A program made the translations under genes and the position numbers. Under the pieces are notes generated by a model. That model had not been told where the DNA came from. It worked only from the letters and a program-made list of their open reading frames with translations, and ran no database searches. A stretch of 64,000 bases of DNA from Mycobacterium gordonae (GTDB taxonomy: Bacteria; Actinomycetota; Actinomycetes; Mycobacteriales; Mycobacteriaceae), in NCBI RefSeq assembly GCF_017086405.1, contig NZ_CP070973.1, positions 3,318,739 through 3,382,738 of the forward strand, in the 5' to 3' direction. Positions 1 through 16,151 of the stretch are shown here, piece by piece (within the stretch, counting starts at the first letter, position 1; the number at the start of each line of letters is the position of its first letter).

Positions 1-1917
1 GGAGGCCTGCAAAGCCGGCAGGCTGCCCGAGAACGCTGCCGACAGGGTCGCCGAGAGGGCGGCGTTGAGCGCGGGCAGCGCGGCTTGGAAGCTGGCCGAC
101 AACCCTGGTAGGGCACCAGCGAAGGTGGCGGCCAGGTTCTGTCCGGCGGTGATCAGGGCGTTGAGTCCGGCTTGCAGGGCCGGAGCGCCACTGAGGGCGG
201 CGTTGAGCGCGGTTTGGAAGGCGGCGTTGAGGGCGCCCAGGGAGGCCTCGAAGGCTGGCAGGCTGCCTGACAGGGCTGCTGACAGGGTGGCCGAGAACGC
301 GGCGTTGAGTGCCGGTAGGGCACCGCCGAAAGCGGCTGAGAGTTGGGCGGCTAGGGCCGGGAAGGCGCCGGTGAAGCTGGCGGCCAGGTTGGTCCCGGCG
401 TTGAGCAGGGCGTTGAGGCCGGCTTGCAGGGCCGGGGCGCCGGCGAACGCGGCTTGCAGGGCGGCGTTGAACGCCCCCGACAGGGCGCCCAGGGAGGCTT
501 GGAAGGCTGGCAGGCTGCCGGACAGGGCGGCGTTGATCGCCCCGGTGAACGCCGCCGACAGGGTCGGCAACGTCGCTCCGAACGCCCCCGAGAGCTGAGC
601 GGCCAGCGCCGGCAGGGATCCAGCGAAAGTGGCGGCCAGGTTCTGGCTGGCGGCCAGCAGGGCGTTGAACCCCGCCGACAATGCCGGTGCCCCGGACAGG
701 GCCGCGGACAGGGCGGCCTGCAATGCGCCGTTGAGCGCACCCAACGACGCCTGGAACCCCGGCAGGCTGCCCGACAACGCGGCATTCAGCGCGCCCTGGA
801 AGGCGGTGTTGATCGCGCCCAGGGAGGCCGAGAAGGCCGGCAGTGCACCCGAGAACGCGGCGTTGAAGGCTGCGCTGAGCCCGTTGAGGCTGCCCGAGAG
901 GGCTCCGGACAGGGCCGCGGAGAGCCCGGCCAGGTCGAGGTTGACGTTGAGCATGGCGCTCAGTGCTGTCGAGAGGTTGGGGAAGGCCGCGGCCAGGTTG
1001 GCGGCCAGGTTGGCCCCGGCGTTGAGCAGGGCGTTGAGGCCGGCTTGCAGGGCCGGGGCCCCGGACAGGGCGGCGTTAAGGGCGGCGTTGAACGCCCCGG
1101 ACAGGGCGCCCAGGGAGGCCTGCAAAGCCGGCAGGCTGCCCGAGAACGCTGCCGACAGGGTCGCCGAGAGGGCGGCGTTGAGCGCGGGCAGCGCGGCTTG
1201 GAAGCTGGCCGACAACCCTGGTAGGGCACCAGCGAAGGTGGCGGCCAGGTTCTGTCCGGCGGTGATCAGGGCGTTGAGTCCGGCTTGCAGGGCCGGAGCG
1301 CCACTGAGGGCGGCGTTGAGCGCGGTTTGGAAGGCGGCGTTGAGGGCGCCCAGGGAGGCCTCGAAGGCTGGCAGGCTGCCTGACAGGGCTGCTGACAGGG
1401 TGGCCGAGAACGCGGCGTTGAGTGCCGGTAGGGCACCGCCGAAAGCGGCTGAGAGTTGGGCGGCTAGGGCCGGGAAGGCGCCGGTGAAGCTGGCGGCCAG
1501 GTTGGTCCCGGCGTTGAGCAGGGCGTTGAGGCCGGCTTGCAGGGCCGGGGCGCCGGCGAACGCGGCTTGCAGGGCGGCGTTGAACGCCCCCGACAGGGCG
1601 CCCAGGGAGGCTTGGAAGGCTGGCAGGCTGCCGGACAGGGCGGCGTTGATCGCCCCGGTGAACGCCGCCGACAGGGTCGGCAACGTCGCTCCGAACGCCC
1701 CCGAGAGCTGAGCGGCCAGCGCCGGCAGGGATCCAGCGAAAGTGGCGGCCAGGTTCTGGCTGGCGGCCAGCAGGGCGTTGAACCCCGCCGACAATGCCGG
1801 TGCCCCGGACAGGGCCGCGGACAGGGCGGCCTGCAATGCGCCGTTGAGCGCACCCAACGACGCCTGGAACCCCGGCAGGCTGCCCGACAACGCGGCATTC
1901 AGCGCGCCCTGGAAGGC
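1..1917. repeat. In-frame tandem duplication, period 1113 bp
   Basis: Bases 1-804 reappear at 1114-1917 with an offset of exactly 1113 bases. Wherever I compared the two copies they agree, including all conceptual translations across the block, and they first differ at 805 versus 1918. The period is 371 codons, so the PE reading frame is kept. The left end may extend past the window. Shorter and more diverged repeats of about 240-255 bases form the inner layer. Confidence 0.9.
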
Positions 1918-3861
1918 TGCGCTCAGGGCCGGGAACGTGGCGGAGAATCCGCCGGACAGCGCTCCACTCAGCGCGGCAGCCAGCGTGCTGTTGAGCGCAG
2001 CGTTCAGGGTCGCCAGTCCGGTGCCTAAGCTGCCGGTGAGCTGTGCGGCCAGGGCCGGCAGGGCCATGCTGAAATTGCCGGCCACGTTGGCCCCGGTCTG
2101 GATGATGCCGCTGAGTGCGGCGGAGAACGCGGGGAGCCCGCCACCGAAGGCGGCGTTCAATGCGGCGGTCAGCCCGTTGAGCCCGCCGCTGAACGCCCCG
2201 TTGAGGGCGGCCGAAAGTCCGGCCAGGCTGGCGCTCAGGCTGCCCGATAGTGCCCCGGAAAGGGATGCCGACAGCGCGGGGAAGGCTGCACTGAAGTTCG
2301 CGGCCAGGTTCTGGCCCGCGCTGAGCAGTGCATTCAGGGCGCCCTGGAAGGCCGGAGCACCACTGAGCGCGGCGTTGAACGCTGCGTTGAGTGCGGTGTT
2401 CAGACTTGCCAGGCCGGTGCCGAAGCCGCCCGCGAGTTGTGCGGCGAGGGCCGGGAAGTTGCCGGCCAGGCTGGCGCCGGTCTGGACCAGCCCCTCGAGT
2501 GCGGCGGACAGGGCCGGCAGGCTCAAGGTGCCATTGAGGGCAGCGCTCAACCCGGCGAGGCTGGCCTCGAAGCTGCCCGACAGGGCACCGTTGAGCGCTG
2601 CGGACAGGGCGGGCAGGGTCGCGCTGAAGCTGGCGGCCAGGTTCTGACCTGCGTTGATCAGTCCGCTCAGGCCGGCCTGCAGCGTGGGCAGACCGCCGCT
2701 CAGAGCGGCGTTGAGGGCTGCGTTGAGGCTGCCCAGGCCGGTGCCGAAGGCGCCGGACAAAGCGCCGTTGAGCTGTCCGGCCAATGCGGGCAGTGCGGCA
2801 CCCAAACTCGCGGCGAAATTCTGGCTGGCGTTGATGAGGGCCTGAACGGCGGGGAGACCTCCGCTCAGGGCAGCGTTCAGGGCGCCGTTGAATTGCGCGG
2901 CGAGGGTCGGAAGGGTGGCGCTGAAGTTGGCGGCCAGGTTCTGGCCGGCGCTGATCAATCCACTCAGGCCAGCCTGGAACGCGGGCAGACCGCCGCTGAT
3001 AGCGCCGTTGATCGCGCCGCTGAGCTGCGCGCCGAGAGCGGGCAGGGTGGCGCTGAAGTCGGAGGCCAGCCCGGAGAGGTTGCCGAAGAAGTTGCCGACC
3101 AGCATGCCGCCCGTCTGGGCGAGTTCGGCCAGTCCGGAGAAGTTCGCGTTGAGGCTGCCGGTCAAAGCGGCGGAGAGGTCGGCGCCGATTCCTGTGGTCA
3201 GGAACGCCTCGAGGGCCGCGTTCGCAGGGCCGAACAGGGCGGTGCCGCTGCCCGACAGTCCGGCACCGAGGCTCTGCAGCGCGACGCCGGTGTTGGCGAT
3301 CACTTGTCCGGTCTGGGCCAGTCCGGCGCCCAGGCCCGAGGAGAGCGCCCCGCCGGTCTGCAGAGCCAGTCCGGCCCCGAGGCTGGGCAGCGAGGTCAAT
3401 GCCCGCACCGCGGCTCCCGCGTCCAGGCTGCCCATCAGCGAGCCGGACCCGCCGATCGAACCGCCCAGCCCGGGAATGCCGAAGGTGGTGCCCAGCGCAC
3501 CATTGACCTGTGCGGCAAGGTTGGCGAAGTTGTTCTGCAGGCCGCTGAGGAACCCGCCGAAGTCCAGCAGCAGTGAACCATTGACCGCCTCGGCAGCGGC
3601 GTATGCCGTCGCACTGCGTGTCATCAGGCCGACGAACTCTTGGTGATAGGCCGCGGCTTGGGCGCTGACAGCTTGGTAGTCCGCACCTAACGTGCCGAAC
3701 ATCCGGGCGATCGCCGCAGACACCTCGTCCGCGGCTGCGGGAACGAGCTCAGTGGTTGCCCCCGCCGCAGCGGAACTCACGTCAACCAACGACGAACGGA
3801 TACCGGCTAGCTGTTCAGCCGCCGCTTCGACGAATTCAGGCACAGCAATGACAAAGGACAT
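1..3861 (-). CDS. PE-family protein with long Ala/Leu/Ser-rich repeats, C-terminus beyond window
   Basis: The reverse strand reads open from an ATG at 3861 (MSFVIAV...) to base 1, so at least 1287 residues are visible and the C-terminus is missing. A GGGGAG ribosome site lies 6 bases before this ATG; another in-frame ATG lies two codons upstream. Residues 1 to about 95 are a PE domain with the usual helical pattern and a DEVSAAIARMFG segment. The remainder is not PGRS (no GGxGG runs). It consists of degenerate units of about 80-85 residues with phrases such as SGSLPALQASLGAL and APALQAGLNALL. PE proteins are generally exported by type VII secretion, usually ESX-5. It is divergent from argC and sits where M. 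tuberculosis has PE_PGRS30 (from memory), but the repeat region is of another kind. The role is unknown. Confidence 0.85.
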   Translation of the reverse strand, partial: MSFVIAVPEFVEAAAEQLAGIRSSLVDVSSAAAGATTELVPAAADEVSAAIARMFGTLGADYQAVSAQAAAYHQEFVGLMTRSATAYAAAEAVNGSLLLDFGGFLSGLQNNFANLAAQVNGALGTTFGIPGLGGSIGGSGSLMGSLDAGAAVRALTSLPSLGAGLALQTGGALSSGLGAGLAQTGQVIANTGVALQSLGAGLSGSGTALFGPANAALEAFLTTGIGADLSAALTGSLNANFSGLAELAQTGGMLVGNFFGNLSGLASDFSATLPALGAQLSGAINGAISGGLPAFQAGLSGLISAGQNLAANFSATLPTLAAQFNGALNAALSGGLPAVQALINASQNFAASLGAALPALAGQLNGALSGAFGTGLGSLNAALNAALSGGLPTLQAGLSGLINAGQNLAASFSATLPALSAALNGALSGSFEASLAGLSAALNGTLSLPALSAALEGLVQTGASLAGNFPALAAQLAGGFGTGLASLNTALNAAFNAALSGAPAFQGALNALLSAGQNLAANFSAAFPALSASLSGALSGSLSASLAGLSAALNGAFSGGLNGLTAALNAAFGGGLPAFSAALSGIIQTGANVAGNFSMALPALAAQLTGSLGTGLATLNAALNSTLAAALSGALSGGFSATFPALSAAFQGALNAALSGSLPGFQASLGALNGALQAALSAALSGAPALSAGFNALLAASQNLAATFAGSLPALAAQLSGAFGATLPTLSAAFTGAINAALSGSLPAFQASLGALSGAFNAALQAAFAGAPALQAGLNALLNAGTNLAASFTGAFPALAAQLSAAFGGALPALNAAFSATLSAALSGSLPAFEASLGALNAAFQTALNAALSGAPALQAGLNALITAGQNLAATFAGALPGLSASFQAALPALNAALSATLSAAFSGSLPALQASLGALSGAFNAALNAALSGAPALQAGLNALLNAGANLAANLAAAFPNLSTALSAMLNVNLDLAGLSAALSGALSGSLNGLSAAFNAAFSGALPAFSASLGAINTAFQGALNAALSGSLPGFQASLGALNGALQAALSAALSGAPALSAGFNALLAASQNLAATFAGSLPALAAQLSGAFGATLPTLSAAFTGAINAALSGSLPAFQASLGALSGAFNAALQAAFAGAPALQAGLNALLNAGTNLAASFTGAFPALAAQLSAAFGGALPALNAAFSATLSAALSGSLPAFEASLGALNAAFQTALNAALSGAPALQAGLNALITAGQNLAATFAGALPGLSASFQAALPALNAALSATLSAAFSGSLPALQAS

Positions 3862-6500
<2,639 letters not shown>

Positions 6501-6504
<4 letters not shown>

Positions 6505-7384
6505 TCATGAACATCGACGACCTGCCCACCCAGGTCAAGGCGCAGGTGCTGGCCGAGGCGCTGCCGTGGCTCAAACAGCTCAACGGCAAGATCGTCGTCA
6601 TCAAATACGGCGGCAACGCGATGACCGACGAGTCGCTGCGCCGGGCCTTCGCCGCGGACATGGCGTTTCTGCGCAACTGCGGGGTGCATCCCGTTGTGGT
6701 GCACGGCGGCGGCCCACAGATCACCGCGATGCTGCGCCGACTCGGTATCGAAGGTGATTTCAAGGGCGGATTTCGGGTCACCACACCGGAAGTGCTCGAT
6801 GTGGCGCGGATGGTGCTGTTCGGCCAGGTGGGCCGCGAACTGGTCAACCTCATCAACGTGCACGGCCCGTACGCCGTCGGGATCACCGGTGAGGACGCGC
6901 AACTGTTCACTGCGGTGCGGCGCAGCGTCACCGTCGACGGTGTGGACACCGACATCGGCCTGGTTGGCGACGTCGAACTCGTCAATACTGCGGCCGTGCT
7001 GGATCTGATTGCCGCCAAACGGATTCCAGTGGTGTCAACGCTGGCCCCGGATGCCGAGGGCGTGGTGCACAACATCAACGCGGACACCGCCGCGGCGGCA
7101 CTGGCCGAAGCGCTGGGCGCAGAGAAGTTGTTGATGCTGACCGATGTCGAGGGCCTGTACACCCGCTGGCCCGACCGCACGTCGTTGGTCAGCGAAATCG
7201 ACACGGCCACATTGGCGCAACTGCTCCCCAGTCTGGAGGCCGGGATGATCCCCAAAGTCGAGGCATGCCTGCGCGCGGTGACGGCCGGTGTGCCCAGCGC
7301 ACACGTCATCGACGGACGAGTCGAACACTGTGTGTTGGTCGAGCTTTTCACCGATGCGGGCACCGGCACCAAGGTGGTCTGCGC

Positions 7385-7388
<4 letters not shown>
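6501..7388 (+). CDS. argB: Acetylglutamate kinase
   Basis: ArgB phosphorylates N-acetylglutamate, normally the feedback-controlled step in organisms with the cyclic pathway. The 295-residue protein has the amino-acid kinase signatures KYGGNAM near residue 34 and VVHGGGPQI near residue 67, and the late segment [13 protein letters not shown]. The start is an ATG overlapping the argJ stop (ATGA); a second in-frame ATG lies two codons later (6507) and could also serve. The 3' end overlaps argD by four bases. Confidence 0.96.
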
Positions 7389-10000
<2,612 letters not shown>

Positions 10001-10050
10001 ATCTCAAATACACTGCTGCAGACTTTGCACGAGCAAAAGGAGAACTGTTC

Positions 10051-11247
10051 ATGTCAGAGCGCGTCATCCTGGCTTATTCCGGCGGTCTGGACACCTCGGT
10101 GGCCATTAGCTGGATAGGCAAGGAGACCGGCCGTGAGGTCGTTGCGGTGGCCATCGACCTCGGCCAGGGCGGTGAGGACATGGAGGTGGTGCGCCAGCGG
10201 GCGTTGGACTGCGGCGCGGTGGAGGCCGTCGTGGTCGACGCCCGCGACGAGTTCGCCGAGGGGTACTGCCTGCCGACCATTCTCAACAATGCGCTGTACA
10301 TGGACCGCTATCCGCTGGTTTCGGCCATCAGCCGGCCGCTGATCGCCAAGCATCTGGTAGCCGCCGCACGCGAGCACGGCGGCAGCATCGTCGCGCACGG
10401 CTGCACCGGCAAGGGCAACGACCAGGTTCGCTTCGAGGTCGGATTCGCCTCGCTGGCACCGGATCTGGAGGTGCTGGCACCGGTCCGCGACTATGCCTGG
10501 ACCCGCGAGAAAGCGATCGCGTTCGCCGAGGAGAACGCGATTCCGATCAACGTCACCAAACGCTCGCCATTTTCCATCGACCAGAACGTGTGGGGACGCG
10601 CCGTCGAAACCGGGTTCCTGGAGCACTTGTGGAACGCGCCGACCAAGGACGTCTACTCCTACACCGAAGACCCCACCGTCAACTGGAACACCCCCGACGA
10701 GGTGATCATCGGTTTCGAGCAGGGCGTACCGGTCACTATCGACGGCAGGCGGGTGAGCGTGCTGCAGGCTATCGAGGAGCTCAACCGCCGGGCCGGGGCG
10801 CAGGGCGTCGGGCGCCTCGACGTCGTGGAGGACCGGTTGGTGGGCATCAAGAGCCGCGAGATATACGAGGCGCCCGGGGCCATGGTGCTGATCACCGCGC
10901 ATGCCGAACTCGAGCACGTGACCCTGGAACGCGAGCTGGGTCGGTTCAAGCGGCACACCGACCAGCGCTGGGCCGAGCTGGTGTACGACGGGCTGTGGTT
11001 CTCGCCGCTGAAGGTGGCGCTGGAAAGTTTCGTCGCCAAGACCCAGGAGCACGTCACCGGTGAGGTCCGGCTGGTCCTGCACGGCGGCCACATCGCGGTC
11101 AACGGCCGCCGCAGCGCCGAGTCCTTGTATGACTTCAACCTGGCCACCTACGACGAGGGCGACTCCTTCGACCAGTCGATGGCCAAGGGCTTCGTCTACG
11201 TTCATGGCCTGTCGTCGAAGATCGCGTCCCGCCGGGACATGCGGTGA
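10051..11247 (+). CDS. argG: Argininosuccinate synthase
   Basis: ArgG condenses citrulline and aspartate with ATP. The 398-residue protein begins with the PP-loop ATP pyrophosphatase motif [25 protein letters not shown] in the nucleotide-binding region is also typical. AAGGAGAA lies 6-7 bases before the ATG. A 50-base gap separates it from argR, the first real break in the operon. The gap has a TGC-rich segment (CTGCTGCAGACTTTGCAC) that might be a degenerate ARG box, but I would not annotate it as one. Confidence 0.97.
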   Translation: MSERVILAYSGGLDTSVAISWIGKETGREVVAVAIDLGQGGEDMEVVRQRALDCGAVEAVVVDARDEFAEGYCLPTILNNALYMDRYPLVSAISRPLIAKHLVAAAREHGGSIVAHGCTGKGNDQVRFEVGFASLAPDLEVLAPVRDYAWTREKAIAFAEENAIPINVTKRSPFSIDQNVWGRAVETGFLEHLWNAPTKDVYSYTEDPTVNWNTPDEVIIGFEQGVPVTIDGRRVSVLQAIEELNRRAGAQGVGRLDVVEDRLVGIKSREIYEAPGAMVLITAHAELEHVTLERELGRFKRHTDQRWAELVYDGLWFSPLKVALESFVAKTQEHVTGEVRLVLHGGHIAVNGRRSAESLYDFNLATYDEGDSFDQSMAKGFVYVHGLSSKIASRRDMR

Positions 11248-11330
11248 CCTTCCCGGCGCGAACAGACGGAAAAGCCCCTGACACGCCGCCGGCAGAGGGC
11301 CTTCTGCGTCTGCTCGCCAGGAGAAGGTGA

Positions 11331-12752
<1,422 letters not shown>

Positions 12753-12982
12753 GCTGAAATGCCCCTATTTTTCCCATTCTTTCATCGCCTGAATTTTTGC
12801 CTGGACGGCGGCCACCTCTGCGTGGATTTCGCGGGTCCACGACGGACACCAAAATGGCGGGACAGAATCTCCGGAATCCGGTGTTGGGCGACATCAATGG
12901 CGGTATGCTTCGGCGACCCTGGGGGCTCGGTGGTCAGCGCTGCCGGGTCCCTGCGCACATCCCCAGACCAGGAGATCCGAGA

Positions 12983-14944
12983 ATGTCGTTCGTCGTTGTC
13001 GCGCCTTCGGTGCAAGCTGCAGCGATACTAGACCTGGCCCGCATCGGGACCCTGATCGGAACGGCGAACGCGGCTGCGGCAGCCTCGACGACCACCATTG
13101 CCGCCGCGGCAGCTGACGAGGTATCGGCGGCCGTTACTGCATTGTTCGGCCAACATGCTCATTCTTATCAGGAATTCAGCGCCCGGGTAGAAGTGTCTTA
13201 TCGGCAATTGCTGCAAACGCTGCAATCGGCAGAGACCTCGTATGCGAACGCCGAGTCAACCAATGCTCAGCAGATTGTCCTCGACCTGATCAATGCGCCC
13301 ACGCAGACCCTGCTGGGACGTCCACTGATCGGCAATGGCGCAAATGGCGGGACCGTTGGCGGCGTAGGACAGCCAGGCGGTGACGGCGGATTGTTATACG
13401 GCAGTGGTGGGAGGGGCGGGTCCAGCACAGCTGCTGGGGTGGTTGGCGGTCGGGGCGGCGATGCCGGTTTGATCGGCAGCGGCGGAATCGGTGGAACCGG
13501 AGGGCTGGGTGCGCCCGGAGGGTCGGGCGGAGCGGGCGGGTGGTTGTTCGGCAACGGTGGGGCGGGTGGCGTGGGTGGGCCTGGCGGCACCGGCGGGGCG
13601 GGCGGCAACGGCCGGTACTTCTTCGGTGACGGGGGTGCCGGGGGGGCCGGTGGCGCGGGAAACCCGGCGATCAACAACGGCATCGGCGGGTCGGGTGGGA
13701 CTGGCGGTAACGCCGCCTTGATCTCAGGTGCTGGTGGTATCGGCGGGCCCGGTGGGACCGGGGCCACCGGAGTCGCCGGCACCAACCCGGGTCCTGCGGC
13801 CCCTAACGGCAGTGCTCAGGGCGGGGCGCAGGGTGTCTCGGTCACCAACTCTGTGGTCGGCCTCGCCCAGGCTGTCGGCGGCGACGGCGGGCTCGGGGCC
13901 GACGGCAGTCGGGTCGGCCAGGTTGGCGGCTTCGGCGGCCCGGCCGGCGCCGCCACCGCCACCGGCAGTTCTATCAGCGCCGTCATCTCGTCAGGGGCGT
14001 CCACCTCGGGCGGCAACGGGGGTGCAGGGGGGACCGGAGGTATCGGCGGCTCGGGCGGCCCGGGAGGGCTTGGTGCCACCAACACCGCCACTGCGACCGC
14101 CGGTATCGGCGCCACCGCCACCGCGGTCGGTGGCAACGGTGGAACGGGTGGCACAGGCGGCAGCGGTGGCAACGGTGGCCTGGGAGGTGCCGGGGCCGCC
14201 AACACTGCCACCGCCGTCACCAGCACGAGTGTCGGACAGACTAGCGCGACCGCTGGCGGTGGTGTCGGAGGCGCAGGAGGCACCGGCGGCACCGGAGGCA
14301 CCGGAGGCACCGGAGGCGCCGGTGGTACTGGCACAGCCAACGCCACCGGGGGAACGGACCCCACTGCCAAAGCCACGGCCATCGCCGTTGGCGGTATGGG
14401 CGGCCCTGGTGGGACCGGCGGCGCCGGTGCCAACAATGCCGGTACCGGCGCTGCCGGTGGCACCGGCGGGACTGGGGGCCACGGCGGCTGGTTATTCGGT
14501 GATGGCGGGCACGGCGGGGCCGGCGGCGCGGGTGGACAAGGCGGCCTCGGGTCCACCGGCGGGCTTGGCGGCCACGGCGGCGCCGGTGGTGGCGCCACAG
14601 CCACCGCGTCCGCCACCACAGCGTCGGCCAAGGCATTCGGTGGCGACGGCGGCGCTGGTGGCGATGGTGGCACCGGCGGTGCAGGCGGTGGCGGCGGCGT
14701 TGGTGGCGCCGGGGGCAACGGCGGTGCTGGTGGCTGGTTCGGGCAACCCGGTAGTGGCGGGGCCGGCGGGGTCGCCGGTCTGGGCGGCCTCGGCGGTGAA
14801 GGCGGAGCCGGCGGCGCCGGCGGCCAGGGCGGCGTCGGTGTCAGCGGAGTCGGCTTGGACGGTACTCAAGGGGATGACGGTGGTGCGGGGGCTGACGGTG
14901 CTGTCGGAACGGCAGGACCGGCGGGCAGCCCCGGGCCGCGCTGA
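12983..14944 (+). CDS. PE_PGRS family protein
   Basis: The start is the ATG at 12983 with a GGAG site nine bases upstream, although the frame is open further back. Residues 1 to about 95 form a PE domain ([19 protein letters not shown]..., [12 protein letters not shown]). A linker with the usual [13 protein letters not shown] phrase follows, then a glycine-rich PGRS region to residue 653. The PGRS part is interrupted by several Ala/Thr-rich blocks such as [18 protein letters not shown]. It lies between argH and the polyketide locus, where I do not recall a PE_PGRS gene in M. tuberculosis. The function is unknown; it is probably a type VII secretion substrate. Confidence 0.9.
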   Translation: MSFVVVAPSVQAAAILDLARIGTLIGTANAAAAASTTTIAAAAADEVSAAVTALFGQHAHSYQEFSARVEVSYRQLLQTLQSAETSYANAESTNAQQIVLDLINAPTQTLLGRPLIGNGANGGTVGGVGQPGGDGGLLYGSGGRGGSSTAAGVVGGRGGDAGLIGSGGIGGTGGLGAPGGSGGAGGWLFGNGGAGGVGGPGGTGGAGGNGRYFFGDGGAGGAGGAGNPAINNGIGGSGGTGGNAALISGAGGIGGPGGTGATGVAGTNPGPAAPNGSAQGGAQGVSVTNSVVGLAQAVGGDGGLGADGSRVGQVGGFGGPAGAATATGSSISAVISSGASTSGGNGGAGGTGGIGGSGGPGGLGATNTATATAGIGATATAVGGNGGTGGTGGSGGNGGLGGAGAANTATAVTSTSVGQTSATAGGGVGGAGGTGGTGGTGGTGGAGGTGTANATGGTDPTAKATAIAVGGMGGPGGTGGAGANNAGTGAAGGTGGTGGHGGWLFGDGGHGGAGGAGGQGGLGSTGGLGGHGGAGGGATATASATTASAKAFGGDGGAGGDGGTGGAGGGGGVGGAGGNGGAGGWFGQPGSGGAGGVAGLGGLGGEGGAGGAGGQGGVGVSGVGLDGTQGDDGGAGADGAVGTAGPAGSPGPR

Positions 14945-15084
14945 TCACGCGGAGCAGCCGAGTGGCGGATCGCCGCTTTTGCCGGTCACGTTGGCCGCGA
15001 CTAAACTTCCCGCTCTAAGCGATTCGGTTGAACTTTTGCCTGAACGATGTGACCGTGATGTTCGTATCTAAGGGGGTGGGACCA

Positions 15085-16146
15085 ATGAGTGTCATCGCAG
15101 GCGTCTTCGGTGCCCTGCCGCCCTATCGCTATTCGCAGCAAGAACTCACCGACATGTTCGTCAGCATCCCCGAATTCGCCGACTACGAAGACATCGTCCG
15201 GCAGCTGCATGCCAGCGGCAAAGTCAACAGCCGTCACCTGGTGCTTCCGTTGGAGCAGTACCCGCGGCTGCACGACTTCGGCGAAGCGAACAGCATCTTC
15301 ATCGAGAAGGCTGTGGATTTGGGGGTCGAGGCCCTGATGGGTGCGCTCGACGAGGCCGGACTGCGTCCCGAAGATCTTGACGTGCTCTACACCACCACGG
15401 TCACCGGTCTGGCGGTGCCGTCCCTGGACGCGCGGATCGCCGGGCGGGTCGGGCTGCGGGACGACGTTCGGCGGGTGCCGCTGTTCGGGCTGGGCTGCGT
15501 GGCCGGGGCGGCCGGAGTGGCCCGGCTGCACGACTACTTGAAGGGAGCCCCCGACGGCATCGCGGCCCTGATATCGGTCGAGCTGTGCTCGCTGACCTTC
15601 CCCGGGTACAAGCCCTCTGTGGCCGGGCTCGTGGGCAGCGCCTTGTTCGCCGACGGTGCGGCCGCGGTGATCGCCGTCGGCGAGTCTCGCGCCGGGGAGG
15701 TGAGTGCCGGTGGTCCGAGCATCATCGCCTCGCGTAGCCACCTGTACCCAGACTCGTTGCGCACCATGGGATTCGATGTTGGCTCGGGCGGTTTCGAGCT
15801 TGTTCTCTCCAAAGACGTGGCGGCCGTGGTCGAACAGTATCTGCGCACCGACGTGACCGCCTTTCTGGCCGAACATGACCTGACTACCACCGACATCGGC
15901 GCCTGGGTCAGCCATCCAGGCGGGCCGAAGATCATCAACGCGATCATCGAAACCCTCAATCTGCCGGCGGAAGCGCTGGAACTCACCTGGCGCTCCCTCG
16001 GTGAGATCGGAAACCTGTCCTCGGCGTCGGTGCTGCACGTGCTGCGTGACACACTCGCCAAGCCACCGCCCAGTGGAAGCCCCGGACTGATGATCGCCAT
16101 GGGACCCGGCTTCTGTTCCGAGCTGGTCCTGTTGCGCTGGCACTGA
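15085..16146 (+). CDS. pks10: Type III polyketide synthase (Pks10-like)
   Basis: This is a chalcone-synthase-fold enzyme that extends an acyl starter with malonyl units on a single active-site cysteine and may cyclise the chain to a pyrone or resorcinol. The 353-residue product shows the full catalytic triad: Cys138 in [10 protein letters not shown], His277 in SHPGGPK and Asn310 in [10 protein letters not shown]. The ATG at 15085 follows AAGGGGGTGG. It is six bases before the first type I synthase gene and is very similar throughout to the second type III gene at 31896. The starter is likely to be an acyl chain from the neighbouring synthases, which is inferred from position. Confidence 0.92.
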   Translation: MSVIAGVFGALPPYRYSQQELTDMFVSIPEFADYEDIVRQLHASGKVNSRHLVLPLEQYPRLHDFGEANSIFIEKAVDLGVEALMGALDEAGLRPEDLDVLYTTTVTGLAVPSLDARIAGRVGLRDDVRRVPLFGLGCVAGAAGVARLHDYLKGAPDGIAALISVELCSLTFPGYKPSVAGLVGSALFADGAAAVIAVGESRAGEVSAGGPSIIASRSHLYPDSLRTMGFDVGSGGFELVLSKDVAAVVEQYLRTDVTAFLAEHDLTTTDIGAWVSHPGGPKIINAIIETLNLPAEALELTWRSLGEIGNLSSASVLHVLRDTLAKPPPSGSPGLMIAMGPGFCSELVLLRWH

Positions 16147-16151
16147 ATGCC

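Noticed and set aside
1..1917. Regular repeats as a possible CRISPR array
   Set aside because: The repeats are long, in frame and coding, without unique spacers or cas genes.
10001..10050. Second ARG box before argG
   Set aside because: The TGC-rich segment has no clean dyad like the one before argC.
13267..14718. Proline-rich minus-strand open frames (PPAPPVPP type)
   Set aside because: They are the complement of Gly-Gly-x repeats in the PE_PGRS gene; the same applies to the Pro- and Ala-rich plus frames at 51107-53396.
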